Part shown: piece after piece, positions 55,542 through 64,000 of the stretch
How positions within the stretch are numbered: the first letter of the stretch is position 1
How the letters are laid out: each line of letters opens with the position of its first letter
Assembly: GCF_010500915.1 (NCBI RefSeq)
Contig: NZ_JAAAWP010000002.1
Location: forward strand, 434,001 to 498,000
DNA: 64,000 nucleotides
From: Alteromonas hispanica
Lineage (GTDB): Bacteria > Pseudomonadota > Gammaproteobacteria > Enterobacterales > Alteromonadaceae
Direction: 5' to 3'
Translations under genes and position numbers: made by a program
Notes under the pieces: model-generated
Databases searched by the model: none
What the model saw: the letters and a program-made list of their open reading frames with translations, nothing else
Told to the model about the DNA's origin: nothing

Positions 55542-56366
55542 ATGCCAGAGGGCCCAGAGATCCGTCTTGCCGCAGATAAGATTGCCAAGGTAATTGAAGG
55601 CAAACAAATAGACGATATTGAAGTGGGGTTACCACATTTACATCAAGGAGCAGAAAGACTTAAAGGACATACCGTAAGTCATGTAGAAACGAGGGGGAAG
55701 GCAATGCTGATTCACTTTAATAATCAGCTTTCTATCTACTCTCATAACCAGCTTTACGGCGTTTGGATGACTGCTAAGCGGGGTGAAATGCCCAATACTA
55801 AACGCTCGCTAAGACTGGCGTTGCATACCGCTGAACAGAGTGCACTATTATACAGTGCTTCAGATATTGGCATTTATCAGTTAAAAGAGCTTGATGAACA
55901 TCCATTTTTGAGAAAAATAGGCCCTGACATTCTAAAGCCTAACTTAACCTGGCAAACCATAAGAGATAGGCTACTTTCAAAGCGATTCTGCAATCGAAGC
56001 GTCAGTGCACTTTACTTAGATCAGCATTATATTGCCGGTATCGGAAACTATCTTCGCAGCGAAATTTTGTTTGCCGCAGGCATACACCCAGATTATAAGC
56101 CAAAGCAACTCAGTGAAAAGCAGGTGGCAGAGCTTGCTAAGCAAACGTTATTAATTAGTAAGCGGGCATACGAAACAAGGGGGCACACGGTACCCAATGC
56201 GTTAGCGAAAAAACTGGCGAAGACCAAGGGCAGCTATGAAAGCGTTCGGTTTATGGCATTCAACCGTGAGGAGCAACCCTGCCGACAATGTGTTTCACCA
56301 ATAGTAAAGGCGCAGCGCAACGGGCGTAGAATTTATTGGTGTGAAATCTGTCAGCCGCTGGTATAG
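55542..56366 (+). CDS. nei: Endonuclease VIII (Nei), oxidised-pyrimidine DNA glycosylase
   Basis: 274 residues. It starts MPEGPEIRLAADKI, in which Pro2 and Glu3 are the catalytic residues and PEGPEIR marks Nei rather than Fpg. The helix-two-turn-helix segment is YIAGIGNYLRSEILF. The C-terminal zinc finger has CRQC (about 248) and CEIC (about 268). It excises oxidised pyrimidines and cuts the strand. It stands alone. Confidence 0.95.
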   Translation: MPEGPEIRLAADKIAKVIEGKQIDDIEVGLPHLHQGAERLKGHTVSHVETRGKAMLIHFNNQLSIYSHNQLYGVWMTAKRGEMPNTKRSLRLALHTAEQSALLYSASDIGIYQLKELDEHPFLRKIGPDILKPNLTWQTIRDRLLSKRFCNRSVSALYLDQHYIAGIGNYLRSEILFAAGIHPDYKPKQLSEKQVAELAKQTLLISKRAYETRGHTVPNALAKKLAKTKGSYESVRFMAFNREEQPCRQCVSPIVKAQRNGRRIYWCEICQPLV

Positions 56367-56438
56367 TGCGGATTCAGAGTGAAGGATACAGGTTGAGTAA
56401 AACCAGTATCCATCACCATTTACTTAGCCTGATTCTAC

Positions 56439-56969
56439 TTATTCGGGTTTTGCGTTCTCAAACTGCGCAGTAATGGCGTTCATGCGCTCTTTATTTACGC
56501 CTAGGTCTGAGTAGCCCAAACGAGACGCCGACCTAAAATCAATGATTGTTTTATTATCAGGTGTTGAAGACAACAAAAACTCAACATCATCCACAAAGCC
56601 AAAAAGTTTTGATGAGAACGCCGCGTGTACATAGTTATGGTTTTGCTCAATTATCGATGTGCGAGGCATGTCGCTGATAATATCAATTAATCTAACTTTT
56701 GCAGCCACTATTGAGCCGTTAAACGTTAAGGCTGGCATAGATTCACTGTCGGTACCCATACTGGTCACGCAGTTAGGCGTGCTTGGACAAGGTTTGAGTG
56801 TGCCGTTTTGAACACCTAATTCTGGTGGCGTTGAAAAACAGCCTGTTAAAAGAGACGCTGCGAATGCTAATGCTAATGCTGCGGGTATTTTCTTAAATTT
56901 TGACTCGCTTTTTACCCAATTTGTCCAATCGGGCCCGCGAGAAAAAAATAACGTGGATCGCTGTTTCAT
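56439..56969 (-). CDS. DUF1499 lipoprotein
   Basis: 176 residues from the ATG at 56969, preceded by AGGGTGAAAG; the frame is open 57 bases further. A basic N-terminus is followed by a hydrophobic helix ending LLTGC, a lipobox, though the leader is unusually long (about 40 residues). The DUF1499 core has PCPSTPNCVTS, HAAFSSKLFGFVDDVEFLL and DFRSASRLGYSDLGVNKERM. The function of the family is unknown. Confidence 0.8.
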   Translation of the reverse strand: MKQRSTLFFSRGPDWTNWVKSESKFKKIPAALALAFAASLLTGCFSTPPELGVQNGTLKPCPSTPNCVTSMGTDSESMPALTFNGSIVAAKVRLIDIISDMPRTSIIEQNHNYVHAAFSSKLFGFVDDVEFLLSSTPDNKTIIDFRSASRLGYSDLGVNKERMNAITAQFENAKPE

Positions 56970-57126
56970 AACTTTCACCCTATAAAGATTTCGTATTTTA
57001 TTTTTATTCCTATTTATTTCTAGCATAGCGTAAATGGTCTTATCTTAATTACACTATCTACATACAAAGTAGTAGAATGCGGCGCATGTGTTTCACTGTC
57101 ACTTTTTTCGTAAATTGAGTCGTAAA

Positions 57127-57507
57127 ATGAAATTATTTGTAAATCTTATTCGTAACTTACTCGGTAGTATTATTGCCTTTTTCGATGTAATTACTCGAGG
57201 CTCTAAACTAAAGCGTTCGCCAGAAGAGCAGTCTCAGGTTATTGCTGAAAGTGAAAACCTAACTTTATATCAATTTTTTGGCTGCCCCTTCTGCATCAAA
57301 ACGCGCAGAGCAATGTACAAGTATAACGTACCCGTTAAAAAGCGAAGCGTATCAGAAGGCTCTCCATATCGCGAAGAGCTTTTACAAGGAGGCGGGAAAG
57401 TGCAAACCCCATGTCTTCGCATTGAAAACAACGATGGCGTTGAATGGCTTTATGATTCGAAAGCCATTATTGGGTATATTGAAAAGCGTTTTGTAGCGGC
57501 AAAGTAA
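57127..57507 (+). CDS. Membrane-anchored glutaredoxin-like protein
   Basis: 126 residues from the ATG at 57127; the frame extends 13 codons upstream to a GTG. An N-terminal hydrophobic helix (LIRNLLGSIIAFFDVI) is followed by a thioredoxin-fold domain with the active site FGCPFCIKTRRAMY (CPFC). The cis-Pro segment is QTPCLRIENN, and the closing helix SKAIIGYIEKRF resembles the glutaredoxin/GST N-terminal fold. It probably reduces disulfides or glutathione adducts. The hydrophobic helix suggests a membrane anchor. Confidence 0.85.
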   Translation: MKLFVNLIRNLLGSIIAFFDVITRGSKLKRSPEEQSQVIAESENLTLYQFFGCPFCIKTRRAMYKYNVPVKKRSVSEGSPYREELLQGGGKVQTPCLRIENNDGVEWLYDSKAIIGYIEKRFVAAK

Positions 57508-57520
57508 TACAATTAGCATA

Positions 57521-57552
57521 TGCGCCACTGGTGGCTCTTAAATGGTGGCGCA
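57521..57552. repeat. Inverted repeat between the glutaredoxin and cyclase genes
   Basis: TGCGCCAC (57521-57528) and GTGGCGCA (57545-57552) form a perfect 8-bp stem across a 16-base loop between convergent genes. There is no strong T tract on either strand. It could be a weak bidirectional terminator. Confidence 0.45.
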
Positions 57553-57646
57553 CTTTCAGAAATAAAACGTCCTCTTTGAAAACCGCTGCGTAATAATGCA
57601 GAAGAGAGAGTATGTAGATGGTAAAGGGCAATAAAGTCTTCACACA

Positions 57647-58597
57647 TCAATGAGACACGCAATTTCTGCCCTTTTCTTTCGCATTATAAACGGCTTCATC
57701 AGCGCGTTTTATCAAGGTATGCATATCTAGGGTTTCATCAAATGTAGCAACGCCTATGCTACAGCTCACGGAAAACGGATGTTGTGTGGAGATTGACGCT
57801 ACACTTTTGCGTATTCTCTCAGCAAGCTCATAGGCCTGTTGACTATCGGTTTGCGGCAATACAATGAGAAACTCCTCGCCACCGTAACGCCCAACAGAGT
57901 CGGTTTGCCTGCATGTTTGGGTAATCGCATCAGCAATCATTATTAACACCTCGTCGCCAACTTGGTGTCCATAGGTATCATTAACGTGTTTAAAATAGTC
58001 CACATCAAGCATGAGTACTGAGCATATTTGATGATGCCTCTGGCAACGATTAATCTCGTTGTCTAAATCCTTTAGAATGGCGCGGCGATTAAGTATAGAT
58101 GTCAGCTCATCGGTGCTGGCCTGAATATGCAGCTCACGGGTTCGCTCTGCTATTTTCGCCTCAAGCGTCATATTAATGTCTTTGAGTTCTTGCTGAGCGT
58201 TTAACAACTCTTGGTTTCGTTGAGCTAGAAGGGCAGCACTCGGTAGGGCAACAATTCGGGGCGTTAACTTCCATAACACTACAGCAGTTACGATAGAGAT
58301 AAGGCCAGTGATCAGCTTCGCCACGCCCTCTATAAAGTAATACCCATGCCAAATATTAAAAAGCCCAAGTAAGTGAGTAATACCACAGAAACTAATAAAC
58401 CCTGCAAAAAGTAAGAAGAGTCTATCGAAGTTTAGATCATCTCGCTTTAGAACAATATGGATAAGGGCTATGGGTATCATCGCATAGGCGAGGCCTGTGA
58501 GTGCATCTCCACCCACGTGTAAGAATAATAAGTCCCAACGCCATAGCAAGCAGTGTCCGTGTGGCATAAAGCTGCCGTTGAAGACCATTTCTAGCAC
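57647..58597 (-). CDS. Diguanylate cyclase with ETR1-like ethylene-binding membrane domain
   Basis: 316 residues from a GTG start (an ATG three codons later is possible), with AGGAG upstream. Residues about 22-112 form three transmembrane helices that match the ethylene-sensor domain of plant ETR1. D31, Y38, I41, P42, I68, C71 and H75 (in FCGITH) stand at the same relative spacing as ETR1 D25, Y32, I35, P36, I62, C65 and H69. A coiled-coil linker (about 122-155) leads to a GGDEF domain with active site GRYGGEEF and an RxxD inhibitory site (RQTD) five residues earlier. It likely makes cyclic-di-GMP under control of a copper-bound small ligand. It follows selO on the same strand. Confidence 0.88.
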   Translation of the reverse strand: MLEMVFNGSFMPHGHCLLWRWDLLFLHVGGDALTGLAYAMIPIALIHIVLKRDDLNFDRLFLLFAGFISFCGITHLLGLFNIWHGYYFIEGVAKLITGLISIVTAVVLWKLTPRIVALPSAALLAQRNQELLNAQQELKDINMTLEAKIAERTRELHIQASTDELTSILNRRAILKDLDNEINRCQRHHQICSVLMLDVDYFKHVNDTYGHQVGDEVLIMIADAITQTCRQTDSVGRYGGEEFLIVLPQTDSQQAYELAERIRKSVASISTQHPFSVSCSIGVATFDETLDMHTLIKRADEAVYNAKEKGRNCVSH

Positions 58598-58825
58598 GTC
58601 CTATTCTCCTCTTGCTGATGCAGATACTTACCTGCCGCCTCGCCTGAAACCGCCAGCTTTCATTAGAAAATATGTTGCTAGCAGTTCGAAAAGAGCTGTT
58701 TTTCAGCGCAAATTGATAGATAAATATTTATGTTCCTAGGTTTAGCGTAGTCTAAACCTCAGTTTCGTAAAGTTATTTAGCTATTCTGAGGCAACATGAG
58801 GTGTGACTTTCTATGAAAGTGGCAA

Positions 58826-60559
58826 CTATGAAGAACAGCTGTAATGAGAGACACCGCCCGCACCAAAATATTCGCGAGGCCGCAAGCGGTAGTGTTCTGC
58901 TTCTGTCTGCACCGACTGTTCATCATAGGGCTTTGAAAGTATGTGTTGTAATGCGTGTATACGCTCAAATGTTCCTTGTTCAGCTTCTTTATAGGCAGGC
59001 ACAACCAGCCATTCTCGCCAGGTATATTTTGGGTTGCTACGCATCATTTTTTGTGCTGCAAGCTCGCTATTTCCTTGTTGCTTGCCATCTCCCTGATGTT
59101 TTATGATCGCATGCCACGTATCAAGCCACTCATTCCATTGTTCAGTCATACCTTCTTTTAGAGGAACGTAAAAGCTCTTCGTTAAGCCACTCACTTCTTT
59201 TGGAAGCTTTGAAAGCTCTCGAAAAAAGAGATTATAGTCGACACCGGTACGCATCATTAAATGCAACAACTGCAGAAGCAACTCATTATTAAACGTGTTA
59301 AGCCCGAGTTTAGCGGCCCACATAGTGTCCATTTTTTCCTGCATTACAGCAGAAAAACCGCTATTTACATCCCGCAATGCCTCAAGCGCTGAAGGTGCAT
59401 TTGTGAGCAGAGGCTCAATTGCACGGCAAAACATATCAAAATTCTTTTCGGCGGCTACGGGTTGGTTAAGAAAAGAAAAGTGGCGTCCTCCTCCTGTCCA
59501 CGGCTGATAAGCAGGGTCAAACAGTTCACAGAATCCGAAAGGGCCATAGTCGAGAGTGTATCCGCCCGCAGCGCAGTTATCACTGTTGAAGTTTCCTTGG
59601 CAGTATCCCACTCGTATCCAGTTGGCGATAAGTGATGTCAATCGTTCACGAAAAGCCTTGGCAAGTGCGATGAGCTGGCTTTCAAATGGTTGCGAGCTGT
59701 CTACTTCGTTTGTATATTCTCTTTCTATCAAGTGCATAACAAGCTTTTGAAGCTCCTCTAGCGCAGAAGGATACTCATTGCGTCTAGCACGCCTACCAAA
59801 TAGCTCAAGTTGCCCCACGCGAATAAACGAAGGCGCTACTCGCGTAGATATAGCAACAAAATTTTGAACCATGACTTCTGGATCTTGAGAGTTTGAGCCC
59901 TCTAGATACCAAGGGCGATCTACGGTTTCCGACTGAGACATAAAAAGACTAAGCGACCTAGACGTCGGTATGCCAAGTGCATGCATATGTTCTTGAACTA
60001 GGAACTCTCGCACACTTGAGCGCAGAACGGCTCTGCCATCTGCACCCCGGCAGTAAGGAGTACGTCCGGCACCTTTTAGCTGCATTTCCCAGCGCTTTCC
60101 ATTTAAAACAGCTTCAATCACTGAAATAGCCCGTCCATCGCCATAGCCGTTGCCGGTCTGAAACGGGCATTGCTGAGTGTATTCGGTTCCGTAAATAGAC
60201 AGAGCATAGCCTGTAGACCAGCCATGAGGTTTTATCGCTGAAGGTAGGCCTGCCATGTCGCCGGAAAATAGCTGTTTAAATTCATCTGTGTAAGCGAGTT
60301 GCTCATCAAATCCAAGTTCGTCAAAAAAAGCAGGGCTGTGGGCAATGTATTTGGGATCTTTAATAGGGGTAGGGGTTACTGGAACATAATGCCCTGAGAA
60401 TACTTGTCTTGGGGTGTGTTCGTCGCCGTTCTTATCCGCTTGCGGATCGGCAACTAAGGCGTTCATAAAGGAGTAATCAAGGTGTTCTGCAAGGTCGCCT
60501 ATGGTTTTTACTCGCTGTTTTGCTGTGTTGTCTTGCTGGTTTAACATTTGCTCTGACAT
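58826..60559 (-). CDS. selO: Protein adenylyltransferase SelO (YdiU)
   Basis: 577 residues, a pseudokinase-fold AMP transferase. The conserved core includes [34 protein letters not shown] and [20 protein letters not shown], which holds the metal-binding Asn and Asp residues (about 325-340). The protein ends ...CSS; human SelO has selenocysteine followed by Ser-Ser at its C-terminus, and here Cys replaces it. It is about 100 residues longer than E. coli YdiU (478), resembling the longer SelO type. It transfers AMP to protein hydroxyls and is linked to oxidative stress. The cyclase gene follows 228 bases downstream. Confidence 0.93.
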   Translation of the reverse strand: MSEQMLNQQDNTAKQRVKTIGDLAEHLDYSFMNALVADPQADKNGDEHTPRQVFSGHYVPVTPTPIKDPKYIAHSPAFFDELGFDEQLAYTDEFKQLFSGDMAGLPSAIKPHGWSTGYALSIYGTEYTQQCPFQTGNGYGDGRAISVIEAVLNGKRWEMQLKGAGRTPYCRGADGRAVLRSSVREFLVQEHMHALGIPTSRSLSLFMSQSETVDRPWYLEGSNSQDPEVMVQNFVAISTRVAPSFIRVGQLELFGRRARRNEYPSALEELQKLVMHLIEREYTNEVDSSQPFESQLIALAKAFRERLTSLIANWIRVGYCQGNFNSDNCAAGGYTLDYGPFGFCELFDPAYQPWTGGGRHFSFLNQPVAAEKNFDMFCRAIEPLLTNAPSALEALRDVNSGFSAVMQEKMDTMWAAKLGLNTFNNELLLQLLHLMMRTGVDYNLFFRELSKLPKEVSGLTKSFYVPLKEGMTEQWNEWLDTWHAIIKHQGDGKQQGNSELAAQKMMRSNPKYTWREWLVVPAYKEAEQGTFERIHALQHILSKPYDEQSVQTEAEHYRLRPREYFGAGGVSHYSCSS

Positions 60560-60885
60560 TGGCGCCTCATTAAAAACACTAGATTATGCTTACATTGTAT
60601 GGTCTCTTACCTAAAAATAACACCTGTGCTTTTTTGGGGTTATCTGTTGCGCTCGCTCGCAGAAAGCATAGCTAATTCAAACATAGCCAATTCAATAGTC
60701 ACTGATTCAACCACAAGTTCAAGACAATGTTTACTTTACTGCGCATAAAGAGCAATCTAGCGTTAAGCATTGCGCGCTTTTTATTGCTAAATCACCAACC
60801 GTGGTCGATGCCATTCGCAAGTAATCAATAAGACGCTTTGCGCTTAAAGGCTGGAATTGAAAAAGCTGGGATTTAAAAAAAAGCA
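60560..60885. other. Interval selO to the PanE-like gene
   Basis: 326 bases between divergent genes with no coding region. It contains a 15-base direct repeat (ATAGCTAATTCAAAC at 60668-60682, then ATAGCCAATTCAATA at 60683-60697). It should hold both promoters. Confidence 0.55.
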
Positions 60886-61899
60886 ATGACACAGAACAAA
60901 ACTACAAAAATAGTCATACTCGGCGCTGGCAGCGTAGGATGTTATATCGGTGGATGTTTGCTAGCCGCCGGCGCAAACGTGAGTTTTATAGGTAGGCCCC
61001 GTTTACAGCAGGATATAGCGCAATATGGCCTTCATATAACCGATTGGGAAGAGCGAGACAGTAATGTAAGTAGCAGCGACATTCATTTCACAACAGATAA
61101 CAATGTACTTACTGAAGCAGACTTTATTCTGCTTTGTGTGAAAAGTTTAGACACAAAAGCCGCAGCAAACGTCATAAATCAGTACGCTGCGTCACACTCT
61201 ATCATTGTGAGTTTTCAAAATGGCGTGACTAACGGCGATGTGCTGCAATCACTATTACCTCACAGCGTAATGCGCGGAATGGTTCCCTTTAATATTTTTT
61301 ATAGAGGGAAGGGGCACTTTCATTGCGGTACTGAAGGCCATTTAGCCATGGAGGATAAACACGGCATATGCCAGCCATTGTTAACTCTGTTAAGCAAAGC
61401 TGGGCTTCCTGTTACCGTACACGACGATTTGAAAAGCGTTCAGTACGGAAAGCTCATACTCAACTTAAATAATGCGGTTAATGCATTATCGGGCATTCCG
61501 TTAAAACAACAGTTGGCCAGTAGAGATTACAGGAAAGTAGTCGCTGAAGTGCAAAAAGAAGCGCTTGCGGTTCTTAAGGCAGAAGGAGTGACACCTGCGC
61601 GCACTGGCAAGGTAATACCCTCTCTTATGCCTTATATTTTATCGCTTCCAGATAGTCTGTTTAAGCTGGTTGCCGCCTCTACATTAAAAATAGACCCACA
61701 AGCTCGCTCTTCTATGTATGAAGATCTCGAGTTAAATAGACCGACAGAAATCGATTTTCTCAACGGTGAAATCGTGCAAAAGGGCAAGAAGCACGGAATT
61801 GCGACCCCGGTAAACAGCCATATTGTGAAATTGATGAAACGTGCAGAGCAGAATGCGAAAGGCTCACCTCATTTATCTGCTTCGCAGATGATGCCCTAA
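60886..61899 (+). CDS. 2-dehydropantoate 2-reductase family protein (PanE-like)
   Basis: 337 residues. The N-terminal Rossmann fold has VILGAGSVGCYIGGCLLAAG. The central segment FILLCVKSLDTKAA and FQNGVTNGD, and the C-terminal helical domain with LNNAVNALSGIPL (conserved Asn and Lys region), are those of ketopantoate reductases. It would reduce ketopantoate with NADPH in pantothenate synthesis, or a related 2-keto acid. Several paralogues exist in this family, so I do not call it panE outright. Confidence 0.85.
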   Translation: MTQNKTTKIVILGAGSVGCYIGGCLLAAGANVSFIGRPRLQQDIAQYGLHITDWEERDSNVSSSDIHFTTDNNVLTEADFILLCVKSLDTKAAANVINQYAASHSIIVSFQNGVTNGDVLQSLLPHSVMRGMVPFNIFYRGKGHFHCGTEGHLAMEDKHGICQPLLTLLSKAGLPVTVHDDLKSVQYGKLILNLNNAVNALSGIPLKQQLASRDYRKVVAEVQKEALAVLKAEGVTPARTGKVIPSLMPYILSLPDSLFKLVAASTLKIDPQARSSMYEDLELNRPTEIDFLNGEIVQKGKKHGIATPVNSHIVKLMKRAEQNAKGSPHLSASQMMP

Positions 61900-61932
61900 C
61901 TGCACAGCTAAGGCCGAAGCCAAAACCAAAGC

Positions 61933-64000
61933 TTAGCCCAAGTACGAGCTTAGCACTTCGATAAGTTTTACTCTTTCAATGGGTTTACTGATATGTGCAT
62001 TCATCCCCGCTTTCTTGCTTTCTTCTATATCGTGCTGCATTGCGTTAGCGGTTAACGCAATTATTGGCGTTTTTATATTACGCTTTTTGCGAATAATTCG
62101 TGAAGCCTCATACCCATCCATTTGCGGCATTTGAATATCCATCAAAATAAGATCGTAAGACGCATCAGATAGGGCTTCAAGCGCCTGTATTCCGTTCTCT
62201 ACTCGATCTATCACGGCATTAGTATTACTGAGTAACGACCTGATAACTTCCACATTAATTTCGTTATCTTCGGCGAGCAAAATTCGACACTTTTTAAACT
62301 GGATATGCGCAGGCGCTGAAGCAGATGACGGTGAACGCTTTTCTTCTTTCTCATCGCCCACCGCTAAGCTTAGTGTGAAAGAAAATGTTGCTCCGCTGCC
62401 TTTTTCACTCTCAACGTTAAGCGATGAGTTCATTAACGCCAGTAAGTTATTGCTAATATTGAGGCCAAGTCCCGTGCCACCATATTTTCTTGCGGTTGAA
62501 CTCTCTGCCTGAGTGAAAGGCGAGAACAAGTGGTCTTGCTGAGATTGAGAAAGACCAATTCCCTCATCTTTCACCCAAACTTTTAACGTGCATGTATTTC
62601 CTTCAATATGTTCAACACCTATTCCAATTTCGATGTTGCCCGCATCAGAAAACTTAATGGCGTTGCTTATTAAGTTTGCCAAAACCTGCTTTAGCCGTAA
62701 TTCGTCAAAAACAAGGTATTTGGGCAAGGTCTTGTCGATATTAAAGCGCAGTGATAAACCTTTTAGCGATGCTTGCTCATAAAAAATATCAGCGAGATTG
62801 CTAACGCTTTTTTTGAGGTTATGGCTTTCCAACTCAAGCTCAAATTTTCCGGCTTCTATTTTTGCAAAATCGAGTAGGTCATTAATAAGCTGCAATAACA
62901 TTTGTGAAGAGCTGACAATGCGACGAGTGAGCTTTTTATTCTCTCTATCTTGCATTTTATCAATAAGCACCTGACCGAAGCCGATAATCGCGTTCAGCGG
63001 TGTACGAATTTCGTGACTAATGTTTGAGATAAACTCTGTTTTGAGACGGCTGTGTAATTCAGCCTTTTCTTTGGCGTCTAAATAAAGTTTATTGGTTTTA
63101 TGAGACTTGCGCAGCAGCAGTAAAATAATCACGATGGTGGAAAGAGTGAGCAGAACCAGCAGTACCAGAAGTTTAGAGTAAAGGCTCTGACTCTTTTGAG
63201 CAGCATTTTGGGCTTTAAACAGTTCGTTGAACGCCTCGTTTTCTTTTTCCAACTGCAGTGCTTTCTGCTTTTCTTGTTCTATTTGCTGCACTAAGTTTGC
63301 ACTTTCTATCAGCTCTAAATCTTCATATTTTTTCGCTTTTATATATTCCTGGTGAAACTTCTCATACTGGGAAAAAGCAAGTTGATAGTCGCCTCTTGCA
63401 GCGGTTATTTGTGAGGCCGTTTGCTCTAATTGTGCTCGCCACGTCGTGCTCTCTCCCGGGCGACTGTTGTCGTACAAATCACGAGCCATGTTCAGCGCGG
63501 TTTCAGCTTTTTCCAGTTCACCTCGCGACAAATGTGCTTCTGCTTTTAGCCTGTATATTTCACTGTCGTAAAACGATGATGTAAGCGGGTGGGCAAGAAT
63601 TTCCTCAGAAAGCGTGAGCGCTTCGTCAAGTCGTTGAGCTCTAAAGTAGGTAGTCGCCATACCATATGTAGCAAGATATTCAGAATACTGAATGTCTATT
63701 TTTACATCATGGGTAATCGCATAATTGAAATACTCAAGCGCTTTCTCATATTGGCCAATATTTCTATACAAAATACCAATAGCATAAAGGCTGTCGCTCA
63801 TAAGTACCCACTGCTGCGACTTTTCTGCGCCATTGAGCGACTTTTGATAGTAATCAAGTGCAATATCAAATGCGCTGATAGACTGATAGTAGTCGGCGAC
63901 TATGGTGTCGTATAACGGCCGAAGCTGTTGCAGGTCGTTTTCTGTAAGCAGGAGGTTGAGCTCGCTGATAAGCTTTGCATTTGGAGCAAAAACCTGACCT
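61933..64000 (-). CDS. TPR-containing hybrid histidine kinase, 5' end cut by window
   Basis: The frame is open from the right edge to the stop at 61933, about 689 codons visible, and the real start lies outside. The visible N-terminal part is a row of TPR repeats (LDYYQKSLNGAEKSQQWVL, then IGQYEKALEYFNYAI). A coiled coil is followed by a transmembrane helix (KLLVLLVLLTLSTIVIILLL). The kinase has H-box FISNISHEIRTPLN, then HATPase (ANLISNAIKFSD, GGTGLGLNIS). A C-terminal receiver has LLAEDNEINVEVI, LILMDIQMPQMDG and HISKPIE. The TPR region is likely periplasmic and binds a protein or peptide signal. Confidence 0.92.
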   Translation of the reverse strand, partial: GQVFAPNAKLISELNLLLTENDLQQLRPLYDTIVADYYQSISAFDIALDYYQKSLNGAEKSQQWVLMSDSLYAIGILYRNIGQYEKALEYFNYAITHDVKIDIQYSEYLATYGMATTYFRAQRLDEALTLSEEILAHPLTSSFYDSEIYRLKAEAHLSRGELEKAETALNMARDLYDNSRPGESTTWRAQLEQTASQITAARGDYQLAFSQYEKFHQEYIKAKKYEDLELIESANLVQQIEQEKQKALQLEKENEAFNELFKAQNAAQKSQSLYSKLLVLLVLLTLSTIVIILLLLRKSHKTNKLYLDAKEKAELHSRLKTEFISNISHEIRTPLNAIIGFGQVLIDKMQDRENKKLTRRIVSSSQMLLQLINDLLDFAKIEAGKFELELESHNLKKSVSNLADIFYEQASLKGLSLRFNIDKTLPKYLVFDELRLKQVLANLISNAIKFSDAGNIEIGIGVEHIEGNTCTLKVWVKDEGIGLSQSQQDHLFSPFTQAESSTARKYGGTGLGLNISNNLLALMNSSLNVESEKGSGATFSFTLSLAVGDEKEEKRSPSSASAPAHIQFKKCRILLAEDNEINVEVIRSLLSNTNAVIDRVENGIQALEALSDASYDLILMDIQMPQMDGYEASRIIRKKRNIKTPIIALTANAMQHDIEESKKAGMNAHISKPIERVKLIEVLSSYLG

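Overview
The window reads as chromosomal DNA of a marine gammaproteobacterium of the order Alteromonadales, most likely Alteromonas or a close relative. The assignment rests on gene content and order: yfjD-ypjD-ffh, rpsP-rimM-trmD-rplS, aroF-tyrA facing pheA, glrK-qseG-glrR, aspS-nudB-ruvCAB, ybgC-tolQRAB-pal-cpoB, then tRNA-Lys and nadA. Base composition looks even and moderately AT-rich. I see no insertion sequence, prophage, CRISPR array or rRNA operon. Both edges cut genes: an M16 metalloprotease on the left and a TPR hybrid histidine kinase on the right.

Layout. 1-7.2 kb: M16 protease (partial), SixA phosphatase, a small unknown protein, the CNNM/CBS transporter YfjD, the membrane protein YpjD, and ffh. 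7.3-12.9 kb: a three-gene SMC operon (ATPase, small winged-helix-like subunit, kleisin-like subunit) resembling MksBEF, followed by a TerB-like protein and a lipoprotein alpha/beta hydrolase. 14.8-20.9 kb: an RND efflux pump with its adaptor and an MsbA-type ABC exporter. 21-27.2 kb: MscS channel, secreted M20 peptidase, the rpsP-rimM-trmD-rplS operon, a TRIC channel, and an enoyl-CoA hydratase homologue. 27.6-31.4 kb: aromatic amino-acid synthesis. aroF-tyrA sits behind a near-perfect TyrR box, and pheA sits behind a complete phenylalanine leader-peptide attenuator. 31.6-38 kb: signalling genes, namely a double-receiver protein, YciH, a STAS / REC-PP2C-kinase partner-switching pair like CrsA/CrsR or HsbA/HsbR, a TerB-like protein and a GGDEF-EAL protein. 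38.2-42 kb: a secreted EF-hand protein and the GlrK-QseG-GlrR sigma-54 two-component module. 43-47.6 kb: aspS-nudB-ruvCAB. 47.65-47.8 kb: a candidate small RNA on the minus strand. 48-53.2 kb: the Tol-Pal envelope system. 53.5-55.2 kb: three identical tRNA-Lys genes, nadA and tRNA-Ser(GGA). 55.5-64 kb: nei, a DUF1499 lipoprotein, a glutaredoxin-like protein, a diguanylate cyclase, SelO, a PanE-like reductase and the partial hybrid kinase.

Best leads. (i) The diguanylate cyclase at 57.6-58.6 kb has an N-terminal membrane domain in which seven residues important for ethylene binding in plant ETR1 recur at the same relative spacing. (ii) The SMC operon has the ATPase gene first, the reverse of mukFEB, mksFEB and jetABC, and no JetD-type nuclease is nearby. 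(iii) A minus-strand RNA gene with a TATAAT promoter box, two anti-Shine-Dalgarno tracts and a strong terminator lies between ruvB and ybgC. (iv) The pheA attenuator is readable to the base, and its promoter places the leader-peptide AUG at or within a few bases of the transcript 5' end.
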